Positions 38,201 through 49,824 of a stretch of 64,000 nt of DNA are shown in pieces. Under the pieces are notes generated by a model. The model made no database searches. It was given only the letters and a program-made list of their open reading frames with translations, and was not told the origin of the DNA. The DNA comes from Eleusine coracana subsp. coracana (lineage: Eukaryota > Streptophyta > Magnoliopsida > Poales > Poaceae), in NCBI GenBank assembly GCA_032690845.1, contig CM064422.1:4588001-4652000 (forward strand), given 5' to 3'. Numbering within the stretch: the stretch's first letter is position 1; every line of letters begins with the position of its first letter. Both the position numbers and the translations under genes were made by a program.

Positions 38201-39123
38201 GCAAATCGATGTGACCTGCTGGCAGCAGCATCCTGCAAGAACTTAGCTGGCACACTCATCCCCTTCGACGGTGGGCGTGCTCTGTGGGAAATGCCAATAC
38301 CTGCATCCTGGGACCCTGAATTGCTCCCTGACGACACACTCTCTGTGTCCGACGACATCAGGTAGTCTCCGCCATCGAAAGAGGAATGGCGCACTCCCTC
38401 CTCGAACACCATGGACTGCCGCAGGGACCGGACAGCAGCAAGGACAGCCGCGTCCCTCTTGTGCAAAGAACAGTCATAACTCTTGGCAAGCGGATTCCCT
38501 TCAAATCCGTGCGACATCACCCTCGCCGACATTGGCCACCTGTGGTGGGTATGGCCCCCCTCAAATCCCCTCCCCCTTTCCGGCACAGCACCCACACTAG
38601 GCCGCCTCCTCTCCGGCGTGGTGGCCCCGGCCGCTGTAGGCACCGGGCGCCGCACAGGCGACGGGGAAGTGGCGGGCTTCGCCTTGCTGGTCTCGAAGGA
38701 GAAGGAGCGGCCCTGGAACGCCACGGAGAGGCTCCTCGTGGTGGTGGTGGTGGCGCCCGCATTGGACCCCGCGGCGGCATTGCTCGCCGGGCGCGGGCGG
38801 TCGACGGAGACCGACCGCCTGGGCAGCGGCGACGCGAAGCGGCGGGAGGGCGTGGAGGCCGATGTCGATGTCGAGTTGGAGCTGGAGGATGTGGTGGTGG
38901 TGGTGGTGGAGGTGGATGTGGAGGTCGAGGTGGATGTGGACTTGGAGGAGGGGCCGAGGAGGTAGCGCGAGGAGACGGCCTTGGACTTGGGCTTGGGCCG
39001 CGCGTCGGCGTTGGCGGCGCCGTTGGACTTGGCCGGGGACAGCGCGGATGCGGCGCGGCGGCGGTGCGGGGACGGCGACGGATTGTGCCGGGGCGGCGCC
39101 GTTGCTGCCCCGGCGGCTCCCAT
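35254..39123 (-). CDS. QWRF motif-containing protein (augmin-related)
   Basis: Six exons on the minus strand: 37801-39123, 36790-36909, 36096-36212, 35923-36012, 35409-35516, 35254-35319 (1824 nt, 607 residues). Every junction is GT-AG and phase 0. The large first exon encodes a basic, Ser/Pro/Ala-rich, disordered N-terminal half, with a Ser-Thr run from a microsatellite-like stretch and the conserved SSRYLLGPSSKS, PLAKSYDCSLHKRDAAV and motif region LRILSNRYLQWRCVNAQADAAL. Downstream exons give the helical C-terminal domain (MAYLEEWSLLERDYADSLSG, DGAKADIQDVKNAVGSAVDIM, then HVKYCSLQGQ). The family includes Arabidopsis AUG8, SCO3 and the QWRF proteins, which bind microtubules or augmin and affect cell shape and plastid development. 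The name-giving motif is QWRC here, with Phe replaced by Cys. Function is by family. Confidence 0.92.
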
Positions 39124-41344
39124 GGCGTCAGATCTCGCGGCGGAATCTCCAGGTGGTTTTGGGCCTGCTTGGGGTTTGGGGGTTTCGCCGTTTCAAGATG
39201 GGAGGGCGGAAGCGGACGGGGAGGGGAGCCGAGGCACACGGGGGAGCACGGCAGCGGAAGTGGAGTGGGATGGGATGCGGAGGGAGCCATCAGCCAAGTG
39301 AGACATGGGCGACGGGATGGGCCCGCCCGTCGCAAGGGCAAAAGGGGAAAAGCGCACGGAATAAAGAGACGAGGGCGGTGTCGTGTGGTGGTGGCCCTGG
39401 TGTGGGGCGGCGGAGGAGCAGGTTGACGCGCCGGTGAGCCCGCCCGCTCGTTGGTGGCTTGCTAACCACACCAGTAGTACACCACATCACTCCAGGCCGC
39501 CGGCGTCAATCCGCCCCGTGCCGGCATGCCCGGCGGCTCCGTTTTCTTCTTTTCCAACTTCCAAGCATTCGCTTGCGATTTGCTCGTCTCACGCCGTTTT
39601 TTTTTTTTTTTTTGTGCAAGATGAGCTGCGGATTTCGTACCACGTGGGTACGGTGACCTTTTCGCCTTAACGAAACGCTCGCATAACAAAACCGCTCATG
39701 TGGCCAGCCCGAGCTGTCCCGCGGCAATTGGTTACCGACGGCGGCGTGGAGACGGCGCCGGGAGCCGGGCGGAACACCATCATTTCCCCCGACGCGCCGG
39801 AGCCACAGGAAACCGGGCTTCGAGGCTGTAAACAAAGTGCGGGGCAGGGGGAAACGTGCTCGTGCCACTAGTTTATCCGCTGCGTGATTGGCCGTGTGTG
39901 CCTTTCCACCACGCGCGAACCTAGGAAAATTGGAGTATCTTTTGCCTCATCAGTAGTAAACTACTAGGAAAAATGAAGAATAAGATTTCGATAGCTTTCA
40001 TATCTCGCCTCGGCCCTCGGCTCGAATGCAGAAAACAAATTCAAGATTCTAAGCATAGTACTTAACGAGCTGTTTACCGTAAAGCTAGTGTAAAGTTATA
40101 AACAATCAGTATTCATTCACTGGTAACTCTGAAAATGCAAAGAATCAGTAACAACTCGGTGGTATTACGGCATTTTCCGCAGCGCCGTGATGCAATGCAA
40201 CAGTAGCATTCCTGGTGAACCAAGACGGATATGGTACGAGCCAACAGAGAGATACCACGTCCGGACGCAGGTGTCGAGCATGCACATACATACAAGATGC
40301 AGGCACAGCTCCTCCTCTGAGCAACAATCGTCTAACGAGGGACAGTTGAATACGCCAAGCACATGCAGCAGCGTTCTACAGTTTCTTAATCATTTGTTTA
40401 CCGAGTAATTTATTGTTTAACCTTTTTTGCTGTGTGTTTCGGAATGAACGACGCTGCTAGTCAACTTGGTCAGATCCTGTCTCGTCCATTTGCATACAGT
40501 TGCACGGCTCGCAATGCTGGCTTCTTTTATTATTGCGAATATTTTTTCCAGGTTTGTCCTGTTTTCATAGCTCTAGTGGGGTTAGTACTAGTAATAATAT
40601 TCTTTTCAGTGACATGCACAATTCAACATTCGAGTACTCGAGCTGGTATAATCATTAAACCGTGCTGCAAATTTCTACGTACTGAATCTAGCCATCAGAA
40701 GATGTATAAATTCTTATATTTTTAGATAATATATAAAATCTAGCCACCATATAAATTCATCTATTTCAAACCGAAGTCAAGTAAGGTCTAAATTAAAAAA
40801 ACAAAGAGAAGTCCAAGTATGGAGAGAATGAAAAAAACATATGACTCATCACAGAAAAATGCAAATTGGTTGTAATCAGCATGTTGTGTCTATTGTGCTT
40901 TTTTGGACCGCTAAATTCTCCGGACTTCAATTTCATGGGAGTTGTCTCTCGTTACTCCCTCTATTTCATAAGTCGTGTCACCTAGCAAGAAAATCAATTT
41001 TCAATGTAACTTGTATGCAAAATCCAGTAGTGCTTCGACTGTGTGCCATGAAGCAACGTTTCTTGGGGCAGGACTTGCTTATTAACAGTTTAACACACAT
41101 GGAAGTTCGTCAGTCAACCAAACCGTCCTCATTATGTGTTTCATCCGGTAGCAAGTAACCAGTCGGCCCCAACCAATTCAGTGAAACGGCAGCAACAGTT
41201 TAATTTCAAGGGAGACACGCTCTACACGTCTATACACGTGCATGGAGAGTCATCGTCGCTGTGTTACAGGCCGGGGAGCAATCAGTTGGCGTTCAGTCAC
41301 GTTAAAGGAGAGCAGCGGAAGGAGATGTTGCGTAGGGCCGCTAC

Positions 41345-42300
41345 ATATGAGTTGTGATGCATGTGGTGTGGTGCTTTCCGTTAAACCACTTTATCGTCGC
41401 GTAGGGACCCCGGCCGACTTCATCCGATCCGATCCGATACGATCGACGCTCCTGGGTGCTCGGAGCCGACACGCACGCGGCATGGTCGCATGGAAATCCG
41501 AAATCCCGAGACCGTGCGTCGGTGTTTTTGAGCAACTTCCTCCACGCTGCGCCGCGCATGGCTGGGTGCAGGGGAGTGCAACCTACTGTGTACCGGTCCC
41601 TGGCGCGCCTGTACTTCGCAGCATGCGTGCCGCGAGCTACAAGTGTATCGGGACAACCAAACTATTTTTTTTTTTTTTTGAAACAAGGACAACCAAACTA
41701 GAATCAAGTACACGCACCCTCCGCGCCGCGGTCGACAGATCCGAGGGTTGGTTAGGTGCGCTCGATGTTTTCTTCCTCAACCACGTCTAGCAAATACAGT
41801 TGCCGGATATCCTTTCAAAGCTTCCGATGCGTCTCAATCAATCCAACTAAAACACGGATTTCCTAACGCGTAACCGGTATAAACGATGGAGATCCCCCAC
41901 CACCCACCACCTGTCGTACTCGTACGGCTACCTCATATCCGAGTGAAACGTTTTGAGCAACCACGTGCTGCATCACTACTGCATAGATTGTCCACACAGT
42001 AGTAGGCAGCTAGGCGTCTCTGTGTCTGTGTTACGATGGAGCAATCAGTCCCCCGCTCGTTGGGTCACGTAACGAACTGAAAGGGAGAGAGAAATCGTTG
42101 GGTCACGTAACGAACTGAAAGGGAGAGAGAAAGGAAAAGGCGAGCAAGAGATCGACGTGCGAGGTGGCATCTGCATCTACTACATGAGTTGTGATCCGTG
42201 TGTGGTGGCAGCGCTTTCCGTTGGCCAACTTTATCGTCACACAGAGGCCCATCCAAATCCGATACGGTCCCAATCCCAATCTGCAAGGCACGGGGACGGG
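41345..42300 (+). repeat. Two diverged copies of a ~115-bp segment
   Basis: Copy 1 (about 41,345-41,460) and copy 2 (about 42,180-42,300) share an ATGAGTTGTGAT start, GTGTGGTG, GCTTTCCGTT, AACTTTATCGTC or CACTTTATCGTC, and a CATCCGATCC or CATCCAAATCCGATACG tail, with many differences. They look like an old duplication within intergenic DNA; spurious ORFs arise in both. Confidence 0.6.
42058..42133. repeat. 38-bp tandem duplication
   Basis: Two adjacent, nearly identical copies of a 38-bp unit starting CGTTGGGTCACGTAACGAAC and ending GGGAGAGAGAAA; only the last base or so differs. Contains CACGTAAC, an ACGT-core motif, twice. Confidence 0.95.
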
Positions 42301-45300
42301 ACCCTGTGGGGGCTGGGGATCGGGGAGAGCCCGTCACGCCCAGCCGGAAAATGCGCCGGTGGTCGTTGGCGGGTTCACCTCGTGCAAGTAAGCTACTCCT
42401 CGGCGCGTTGAGCCCCGCGCGACACGGCCACGGCCCGCTGGACGATGGCGTGCATCCTGCCGTGCTGCTGTGTGCCGCCGCCATGAGTGTCGACGAGACG
42501 AGGCGACAAGGGTGAATATTCCTGATCGGTATTTGACCAACTTCCCCCAGAAATCAGCGTGAATCGACGTGTAACTGATGACTGCCTAGGAAACTCAGAG
42601 AATATATGCGGTGTGTCGAGGTACAGTCCCAATTGCCACGCATATAATAATCACGTAGATATCAGGTAAGCCGTCATCCAATAAGCGATCCATATACAGT
42701 CATCTAACCCCACCGAAAATGACGAGCATCATCATCTAGCGATCCATTCGGTGCTTATCTTACACAATCAATAATGACCGTTCCATCGATCACGTCGTGC
42801 CAAAGCCGCTATCACACAACCGAATCTATCGAGCGCTTAGCCATGCAACACCAAGCACAAGCAATACATGCACCGCAAAGCTTAGCTTAGCTACGTTTTT
42901 CTTCGTTAGGCTTTGCTTGAGAAGGAAGCTCCACCCAGCCAATCGCTTTTTTTTTTTTTTAGCGAGACCACTGCATCGCTGTGTTTGTGCTGCTCATAAT
43001 TACCGTTCCTTTTCTTTTCGGCCGTCCAGCCTGCATTGTGGCCGAAGCAATGCGCGCGTCGATCGGTTTAGGCTGTTATGGTCCAGTTATGGAGATGCTC
43101 TCTCGCGCGATTACATTGGCTAGCACGGTTTCTTCATAGATTCTCCTTGCGAATACTAGCGTGCGATGGTGCCATGGTGTTGTTTGCTCTGCTTTCGGAA
43201 ATCAAAAGGTCACAGCTGTTGTTATTCCATCACCGGCTCTGTTGTGGCTTACGACTGTCGGCCTGTCGCTAGAGGGGGACAAACAAAGTTTTTGGATCCG
43301 TCTGTCTATCATCACACAGAGGTACGGGCATAGTGATATGTTTCGGAACCAGATGACGTTTTCGGTTCAGTTTATTTGGCATTTGTTTGTGGATCTCACC
43401 TTCTGTTTTTGTTCTCTGATTATTATAAACTTGGGCTGGCGAAATGTAACTTGGGCTGGACAAAGCTAGGCTTACTCTATATTCTTCGGCCGAACTGGAG
43501 GATACTTAACGCCCAAAAAAGTTGGGCTTCTTTTTACTTGCATCTCCAGCAAGAGGGAGCTAAAGGGGCCTGCTGACCTTTACTTAGATACGAAATTCAT
43601 ACCAGAAGAAGTGAAGAACCATTTTCAAGTTAATGATTCTTCGAGACTTCGCAAAAGTACCTGACCTACCTTATTCAATCAGCATTTCCCTCTCTCAACA
43701 AATAAATATTTGGACCTGTCGAGGGCAAAATCCAACAATATGCCTACCGGAATTGATATAATTTTTTTGAAGTATCTACTGTTTGAACTGAAAAACTAAT
43801 GATAAAGTATGTACTACTACTACTATGTATGAATTCCTCATAAAGAAACTCACTACTTCGAATGTACTCTTACATTAGCACTTACAGTGAGAGCGCCAAC
43901 TCGATTAAGCAAAGGTTGGTGCTCTCATTGTAAATTGTGAACGTTGCCTACTTGAATCGCTTTCAATAAAAACGAAGAGAAACCTTCGGTCTAAAAAGAA
44001 AAAAAATTGACGTTAAAGTAGTCTATGGCTTGATAAAAATTGATCTTCTCTACACTTAATTTAATTGAGACGAACACGTAAGGCCTTACGGTGTTGCAAG
44101 GTATTGCGTGTGTATGCTTCAACTTGATACAACTTGGTGTATGCTCCAACTCATATAGAACTCAAACAAATACGACTTGATGTTGGATCACCATGACTCC
44201 GTGTTGATGGGCCAACTCAGAAGTCGTGGAGACATCATCAAGCTCGAGTGCGTGGTAAGGTGTCGGGCAAAGACTTGCATGATGGCGCATGAAGCGAGTA
44301 CTGCATAAAGACATCACACGACTAGGCAGTGTAGGCGGCTCCTGACAAAACATGCAGTGCCATGTCGTGGCACTAGCCCTACTTGGTGTCCTCGCTGTCG
44401 TGGTTGGGCGTGCATGCGGCAACATAGTGCGTGGAGATGGTCGGGGGGGTCAGCTGCGTGTCGTGCATGCATGAATGACGAGTGTTTCATGATGAATTTG
44501 ATCCTGGACATTGTCGGCGGAGGACAACGTAGAAGCAGCTGCAACAGGGAAAGGTGAGACGTAGCGATGCCAACCACCTCGTCCTTCATCTGTGATGGCA
44601 TGCTCCCTGAACCCCATTGTTCAATTGTTCTCGGAGCTCCTAACATGATGGACACCGACGTCGTCCGCGAGATCCATTATTGCCCAGATGTGATGGACGT
44701 CGACTCGGCTGAGCGGGCGTCAATCTCGTAGACGAGGTTGACCAATGAGCACTCACCGAAACACTACGAAGGTTTGTTGTAATTTTAGAGATAATTTCAT
44801 CCATGTCGTCTCAACATATAAGAACATAGTGACTTGGTTATCTGTTATGGCTCTAATAATTCGATACATTTTTATTTATGGATTAACTGAACAAAAGAGA
44901 GATGCATACCGGTGTTCCAGGATAAAGAGACTATGCACCAATTAATACTATAATGAATTACTATATCTTCGATATTATCCTATTATGTGATTATATTTTG
45001 GTGATGTTACCATTTTTTTTATTGTCAGTGATATATTTAGTAAGGACATAATTTTTATTACGCCTAGCAAAATAAACAATATCTATTCGTTGGTTGATAT
45101 GTAAAAATACCTATCATACTCTACCTCTAAACAAATATTAATATCTAAAGTTTTTTATATTTTATAAAAATCTTAGTAATGCATAAATACTTTACTAATA
45201 TATGAACAATGTAAAGTGACTGTTTTAAGTTGTTTTTGGTCTTCTTCCAAACTTGTCTTGATCAAACACGTAAAAGTTTCAGTGCTTCATCACAAACCGA

Positions 45301-45670
45301 TTACACTCCTGCAGTCGCCGGTGCTAGTAGAAACTGACCGCAGCGCAAACGTTCACAAAGAGGGACACATACCTCAGACTCAGACTGGCGTCAGCTGTCA
45401 GTTGTCACACCACGGCTCAAATCCGCACGTGCCGTTGACCGCCGCCGCCGTTTCCCTTCTAGGCCCAACCAAGCACCACCCGCTCCGTGCACCGCGCCCC
45501 ATACACCCGCGCTCGCTGACACTCCTTCGCGCCCGTCGCCCACGACTCGTCGTGCACCGGGTCCTCCCATCTCCACCCTCCCCCGCTCCGTTCCCCACCC
45601 CCTCTCTCCCCGATCGCGCGGCGCCGGCGAAACCCTAGCGACGAATTCCCTGCCGAATCGAAGGTTCCAA

Positions 45671-45805
45671 GTAAGTACGGCTCATCCCCGCGCTCCTTTT
45701 CCGCCCAATTTGTTCAGCGTCCAGCTCGTCCGGTTAGATCTGAGCAACCCGCGCTTGTGGTTGCTAGGGTTTTCGGCCCGGGCGAGCGCGGAGGCCGCAT
45801 TTCAG
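45671..45805 (+). other. Leader intron of the Ada1-like gene
   Basis: The donor GTAAGT follows GGTTCCAA at 45,670 and the acceptor CATTTCAG ends at 45,805. The start codon is nine bases into the next exon. The intron is 135 bp. The frame open through it from 45,710 is therefore probably not translated. Confidence 0.7.
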
Positions 45806-45814
45806 GAGCCGGGG

Positions 45815-46732
45815 ATGGCGACCTGCCGGAAGATGGCGCGCGTCGACATTGCCGAGCTGAAGCAGCGGCTGGTGAAGCGGCTGGGCCGGCAGCGGGCGGG
45901 CAAGTACTTCGCGTACCTCACCAGGCTGCTGAATCTGAAGCTCACCAAGGTAGAGTTCGACCGCCTCTGCTACGCCACCATCGGGAAGGAGAACATCCCG
46001 CTGCACAATTCCCTGATTAAGGGGATCATCAGCAATGCGCTGTCTGGGGTCCCACCGCCTAGCCGGCAGGCAGTCACGGGGCAGTCCGGGACGACCACCG
46101 CCCCGAGCGGGCACTGTGTGGGCATCGCCTTGCCGGTGGTGGGGAATGTAGGGGCGGTGGTGGATTCCGGTGATGGTGAGCTGGGAAGGGACCGGGCCAC
46201 GGCCGTTGGGAAGGTGGTGTCTGTGGAGGATGGCGAGGAGGTGGAGCAGGTCAGGTCTGCACCGTGTGTTCAGAGCCGGAGCCCAATATCAGCGCCATTG
46301 GGGATTTCGGTAGCAGGGAGCAGTGTGGTGAGGACACGGAGGATGGATGATCCGATGCCGTCGTGCTATGATTCTGGCCATTTGCTGGATACAGGTACTT
46401 TGTTTGAGGGTTTGCAGCGGCGGCTGCACAGTAATGGCATTGGAGTCACAGTGCAGGGCGTTGATGCTCTGAACCGGGGATTGGATGAGTTTCTACGGAG
46501 GTTGATTAAACCATGCATGGATTTATCGAGGGTAAGATCCAGCAGTAGGATAATCAGTAAGGTCAACGAGAAGTTTGCAGCTAGGATGAATGGCTTGCGA
46601 CAGCCAAACCAGGGCCATTGTACAGTGTTACAGGATTTTGCAGTTGCTGTGCAATCTGATCCACATTTGCTTGGGCCTAATTGGTCGACACAGCTTGAAA
46701 AGATACAGACAATGTCATTCGGAGGAGAATAA
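45815..46732 (+). CDS. Ada1/Hfi1-like SAGA coactivator subunit
   Basis: A single coding exon of 305 residues. The N-terminus after MATCRKMARVDI reads ELKQRLVKRLGRQRAGKYFA, then LTRLLNLKLTKVEFDRLCYATIGKENIPLHNSLI. This matches the SAGA-Tad1 domain of the transcriptional adapter 1 (Ada1/Hfi1) family, a histone-fold-containing structural subunit of the SAGA histone acetyltransferase complex. The middle is low complexity (Gly, Val, Ser) and the C-terminus (GTLFEGLQRRLHSNGIGVTV, then LDEFLRRLIKPCMDL) is also typical of plant members. The start at 45,815 is chosen because it follows the leader-intron acceptor and matches the family start; a second in-frame Met lies six codons on. The length is slightly short compared with some plant homologues (around 350-450 residues), but no break was seen. 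Confidence 0.85.
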   Translation: MATCRKMARVDIAELKQRLVKRLGRQRAGKYFAYLTRLLNLKLTKVEFDRLCYATIGKENIPLHNSLIKGIISNALSGVPPPSRQAVTGQSGTTTAPSGHCVGIALPVVGNVGAVVDSGDGELGRDRATAVGKVVSVEDGEEVEQVRSAPCVQSRSPISAPLGISVAGSSVVRTRRMDDPMPSCYDSGHLLDTGTLFEGLQRRLHSNGIGVTVQGVDALNRGLDEFLRRLIKPCMDLSRVRSSSRIISKVNEKFAARMNGLRQPNQGHCTVLQDFAVAVQSDPHLLGPNWSTQLEKIQTMSFGGE

Positions 46733-46739
46733 ACAGTTT

Positions 46740-49700
46740 TGCCAGTTATAGTTGTTGAACTGAACCTTTCATTAGGGGATGCAATTTGTTGGAAGTTGGA
46801 ACATGGTGCTATTGAAGTAAATGAAGCTGTCAACCAACAACAGGGCTACGTGGAGTTCAGTACTCACAAGGCAGAAATTCCATGGCGCAACATTGTGGCT
46901 GTGAATCTGCGATAGACTCAGTGCAGCATAAATTATTCTTGGTAATTTATAACAGAACAGTTGATACAAATCAGAAGATCCATAGGGTTTGTTGATGTCC
47001 CGGTTCAGACCGAGCAACTCGTTGATAAATACACTTGCACTGGTTGTCACGAAATACATGTTGTGATACTTGTAGGGATTCGTTGTGATGTTGTAATAGA
47101 GCATATTTTTTTTCTCCTTATTCCAGACTTAGTTGGAATCATTTTTCACAAGTGATCATAAAAGACACTTCATTGCTCTGTACATTGTATTCAGATAATG
47201 GCAGCTATTGCTTTGCAATTGGGGTACAAGTTTTGAGCCTCCTGAAGTTGAATGAGTATATAAGCTCTAAGTCTCTATTATGACTTGATTGGAACTTCCT
47301 TTTACTGAGTTATATTTATACATCAATTTGTGGTGTGCTCTGCTTCAGCTTTAACAGTGTTGCAGTATTTCAAATCTCTGCTGCTCCTATAGTACCATTT
47401 TATGTATACATATATGCTGCCAGAGGAAGTTCATATATTTGTTGCTTGAAATTGATTCTGTTGTGCTATTTTTTATTTTCATATTTGATGCTATTAGAAG
47501 TTCATATATTCATTGTTTACATCTTGGTCCAAACACCCATGAACTGTTCCAACATTATCCATGGGGTTATGTTGCTTTGGAATTTGGATAGCTACTCTTT
47601 CTTTCCTTTTTTTTTTTAAAAAAAAGATAGGTGCTCTTCCTTTCCTTTTTTTTGAAAATAGGATATCTACTCTTTTCTTGTGCATGCAAGTTGTGCCTGC
47701 TGAAAGATGGAATAGTTTTTTTCAGCAATATATCTAAATTCTGTTTAGTATTATTTTGTCTTGCATTGAGGTTAGTCTTGTGCTTTAATTCCTTATGTAA
47801 TCTTGATAAAGCAAAAAAAAAAAAAAGAATTCATGCCTGACTGAATTTTGAGCTATAGCTGTTATTCATTAAGTTAAATGAATGGACCATGCCATTGACA
47901 GGACAGTTGGCCTTGCTATATTCTTCTAACATGACAAATGCAGTTTATACTAAATATGCTACTGTGATGATTTACTCCCTGCAAGCAATGTTCTTCTTGT
48001 CTTTGAGGTTATCATGTAGATATGCTGCCCCTTCAAGACATGAAAGTTGGTTGACATCGCTACATGGACAAAAGGTTGGAGGGCCACAGCAGCTTATATT
48101 GTCTGATTTCTTTTATAAGAGGAAAAACTTGAATTCTGCTGTCTGCTATGACCATCTTCTTCAGGCCAACTGCATCATCATCATCATCAACAACAACAAC
48201 AATAAAGCCTTTTTGTCCCAACCAAGTTGGGGTATCTAGAAGAACTTCTGGTTCATATTTCACAGATAACATCTCAAAGCAAGGAAATGCTATTTAGCAA
48301 GGTGCGATTATAATCCTTTCTCTTGCTACTTAGCTTTGTTGTTTGTTGATACCTACTGCTAATACTTCATACTAATAAAATATGTGACAATTTTTTCTCC
48401 ATCATCTACACTGTAGTATGTGAACAAGCAATTGGACTCAATGTTTTGTGCAATGTATTCTAATAGATCACCTAGTTCTTTATTTCTTTGTTCCATTTCG
48501 CATGCTCATAATCTTTGCATTTCAGCATCTGGTTAGCTCTGCCTAACTGTTGGTTGAAGATAATTTCTCCAATCTTCAAGTAAGTTGCAAAACTATGAGA
48601 GGGCGATACTATTCTCAACCCAGTATTTTATGATTACATGCTGTAAATGAGGTATTCCAAGTCTTGGCACTATTTCAGTTTCCTTCTATTTTATATTATT
48701 CCCATCCCACCTGTCAAAAATCATAGATTCAGCTAAATGATCAGAACTGTGAAAGAATATTGCTGTAGTGACAGTAATGAATTGTGCAAAAAGGAGACAT
48801 GAAACACGCATCCAGTAATATCTTATCTCCCACCTGCCTGAGCTCTTTTGTTTACACGTTTTAAAATACTTATGATCTGGATTCCTACGAAATTGGAGGA
48901 AATAATCTGGGTTTCTATCGTGCAGACATATTTTCGTTGTCTGATATACAGGAAATGGAGAAAATAATGTTCTGGACTCAATATTTGAGCAGTTCAAAGT
49001 TTGTCGTTTTGTTTTCAAAATTTTCATAAAGTTTAATTTTAACTTTTGCACCAACTGCATTATAATTCAAAATTTTAATGTGCAAAATCCACCAAATGAA
49101 GCGATACAAAAATACCACCAACAGGCAAATATGCCACAGCCACGAGATTATTTATTTCCCCTGTCTGTTTTTTATACGCACAAAGTATTTTCCTCGACTA
49201 CTATTATGACGCTATTTCTTGGGCTCATGCTTCGTGCTTTAAGCATATCTATTGACTCTCCCTAAAAAAAGAATATCTATTGCTTCAGACCCTTTTATGC
49301 CAAAAATATAACATTTCTCAGCACGAAACAATTCTACAAAGTGTGCCAATGCTTCTAATCAAGATTTCTTTTCTTCTGCGGAGGCATACTTGCAATTGTT
49401 TTATGTAGCGTACAGAAACGATCTACGGATGCACATTGCTTTAGTTATACTTATGCAGCTTTTAGTTATAGGTTCGAGTAATGTTCAGAGAAGAAGTGCG
49501 AACTTAGTGTACATGTGATGGTCAGAGAAGATATGTAAAGTGGACTGTTTCATTTCCATAATTCATCTAGATCGATCCTCCACCTATGCACTGTAATGAC
49601 CAAACAGTTACGACCAATCTGCTGACGGTCAATTTATCAAATGGAAAACATGATGTTAACTAGGGAGTTAGCAAAAAGATCGGTATTCTACAGCAGAAAT

Positions 49701-49800
49701 GTGTCCTAATACTTTCAGGAGTCAATAAAAGAAGTTTTTCTGGGTCTTCAGGAAATAAACTCTGGGTTAAACATTAATCAGGCTAGCAAGCGGCATTAGA
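46740..49800. other. Intergenic, AT-rich, no gene recognised
   Basis: Follows the Ada1-like gene and begins with its 3' untranslated region. Several poly(T)/poly(A) stretches and short ORFs occur. The only assignable element is a truncated RTE tail at 48.18 kb. Confidence 0.5.
48172..48243 (-). mobile_element. Extremely truncated RTE LINE 3' end
   Basis: Read on the minus strand, the sequence has TACCCCAACTTGGTTGGGAC, then AAAAAGGCTTTATTGTTGTTG and a GATGATGATGATG tail. It matches the last about 40 bp plus microsatellite tail of the RTE element at 29.2 kb with a few differences. Only the 3' terminus is present, as is usual for 5'-truncated LINE copies. Confidence 0.75.
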
Positions 49801-49824
49801 TAAATCTCTTGAATGAGATGATAG

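Larger units (their letters stand above)
39124..45600. other. Intergenic region, no gene recognised
   Basis: Starts with the promoter side of the QWRF gene (GC-rich to about 39,450) and a poly(T) tract at about 39,597-39,613. Short ORFs are present but none with recognisable domains. Two related segments lie at 41.35 and 42.18 kb, and a 38-bp tandem duplication at 42.06 kb. From 43.6 to 45.2 kb the DNA is largely AT-rich, apart from 44.2-44.7 kb. Confidence 0.45.

Noticed and set aside
38386..39437. Plus-strand Gly/Arg-rich ORFs of up to 346 residues
   Set aside because: Antisense shadows of the GC-rich first exon of the QWRF gene.
44162..44655. Minus-strand ORFs of 87 and 113 residues
   Set aside because: Cys/His/Pro-rich but no domain, and no splice or promoter context; left as intergenic.
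45710..45814. Upstream start of the Ada1-like ORF (35 extra residues)
   Set aside because: This stretch falls mostly in an apparent leader intron (GTAAGT at 45,671, TTTCAG ending 45,805) and does not resemble the family N-terminus.
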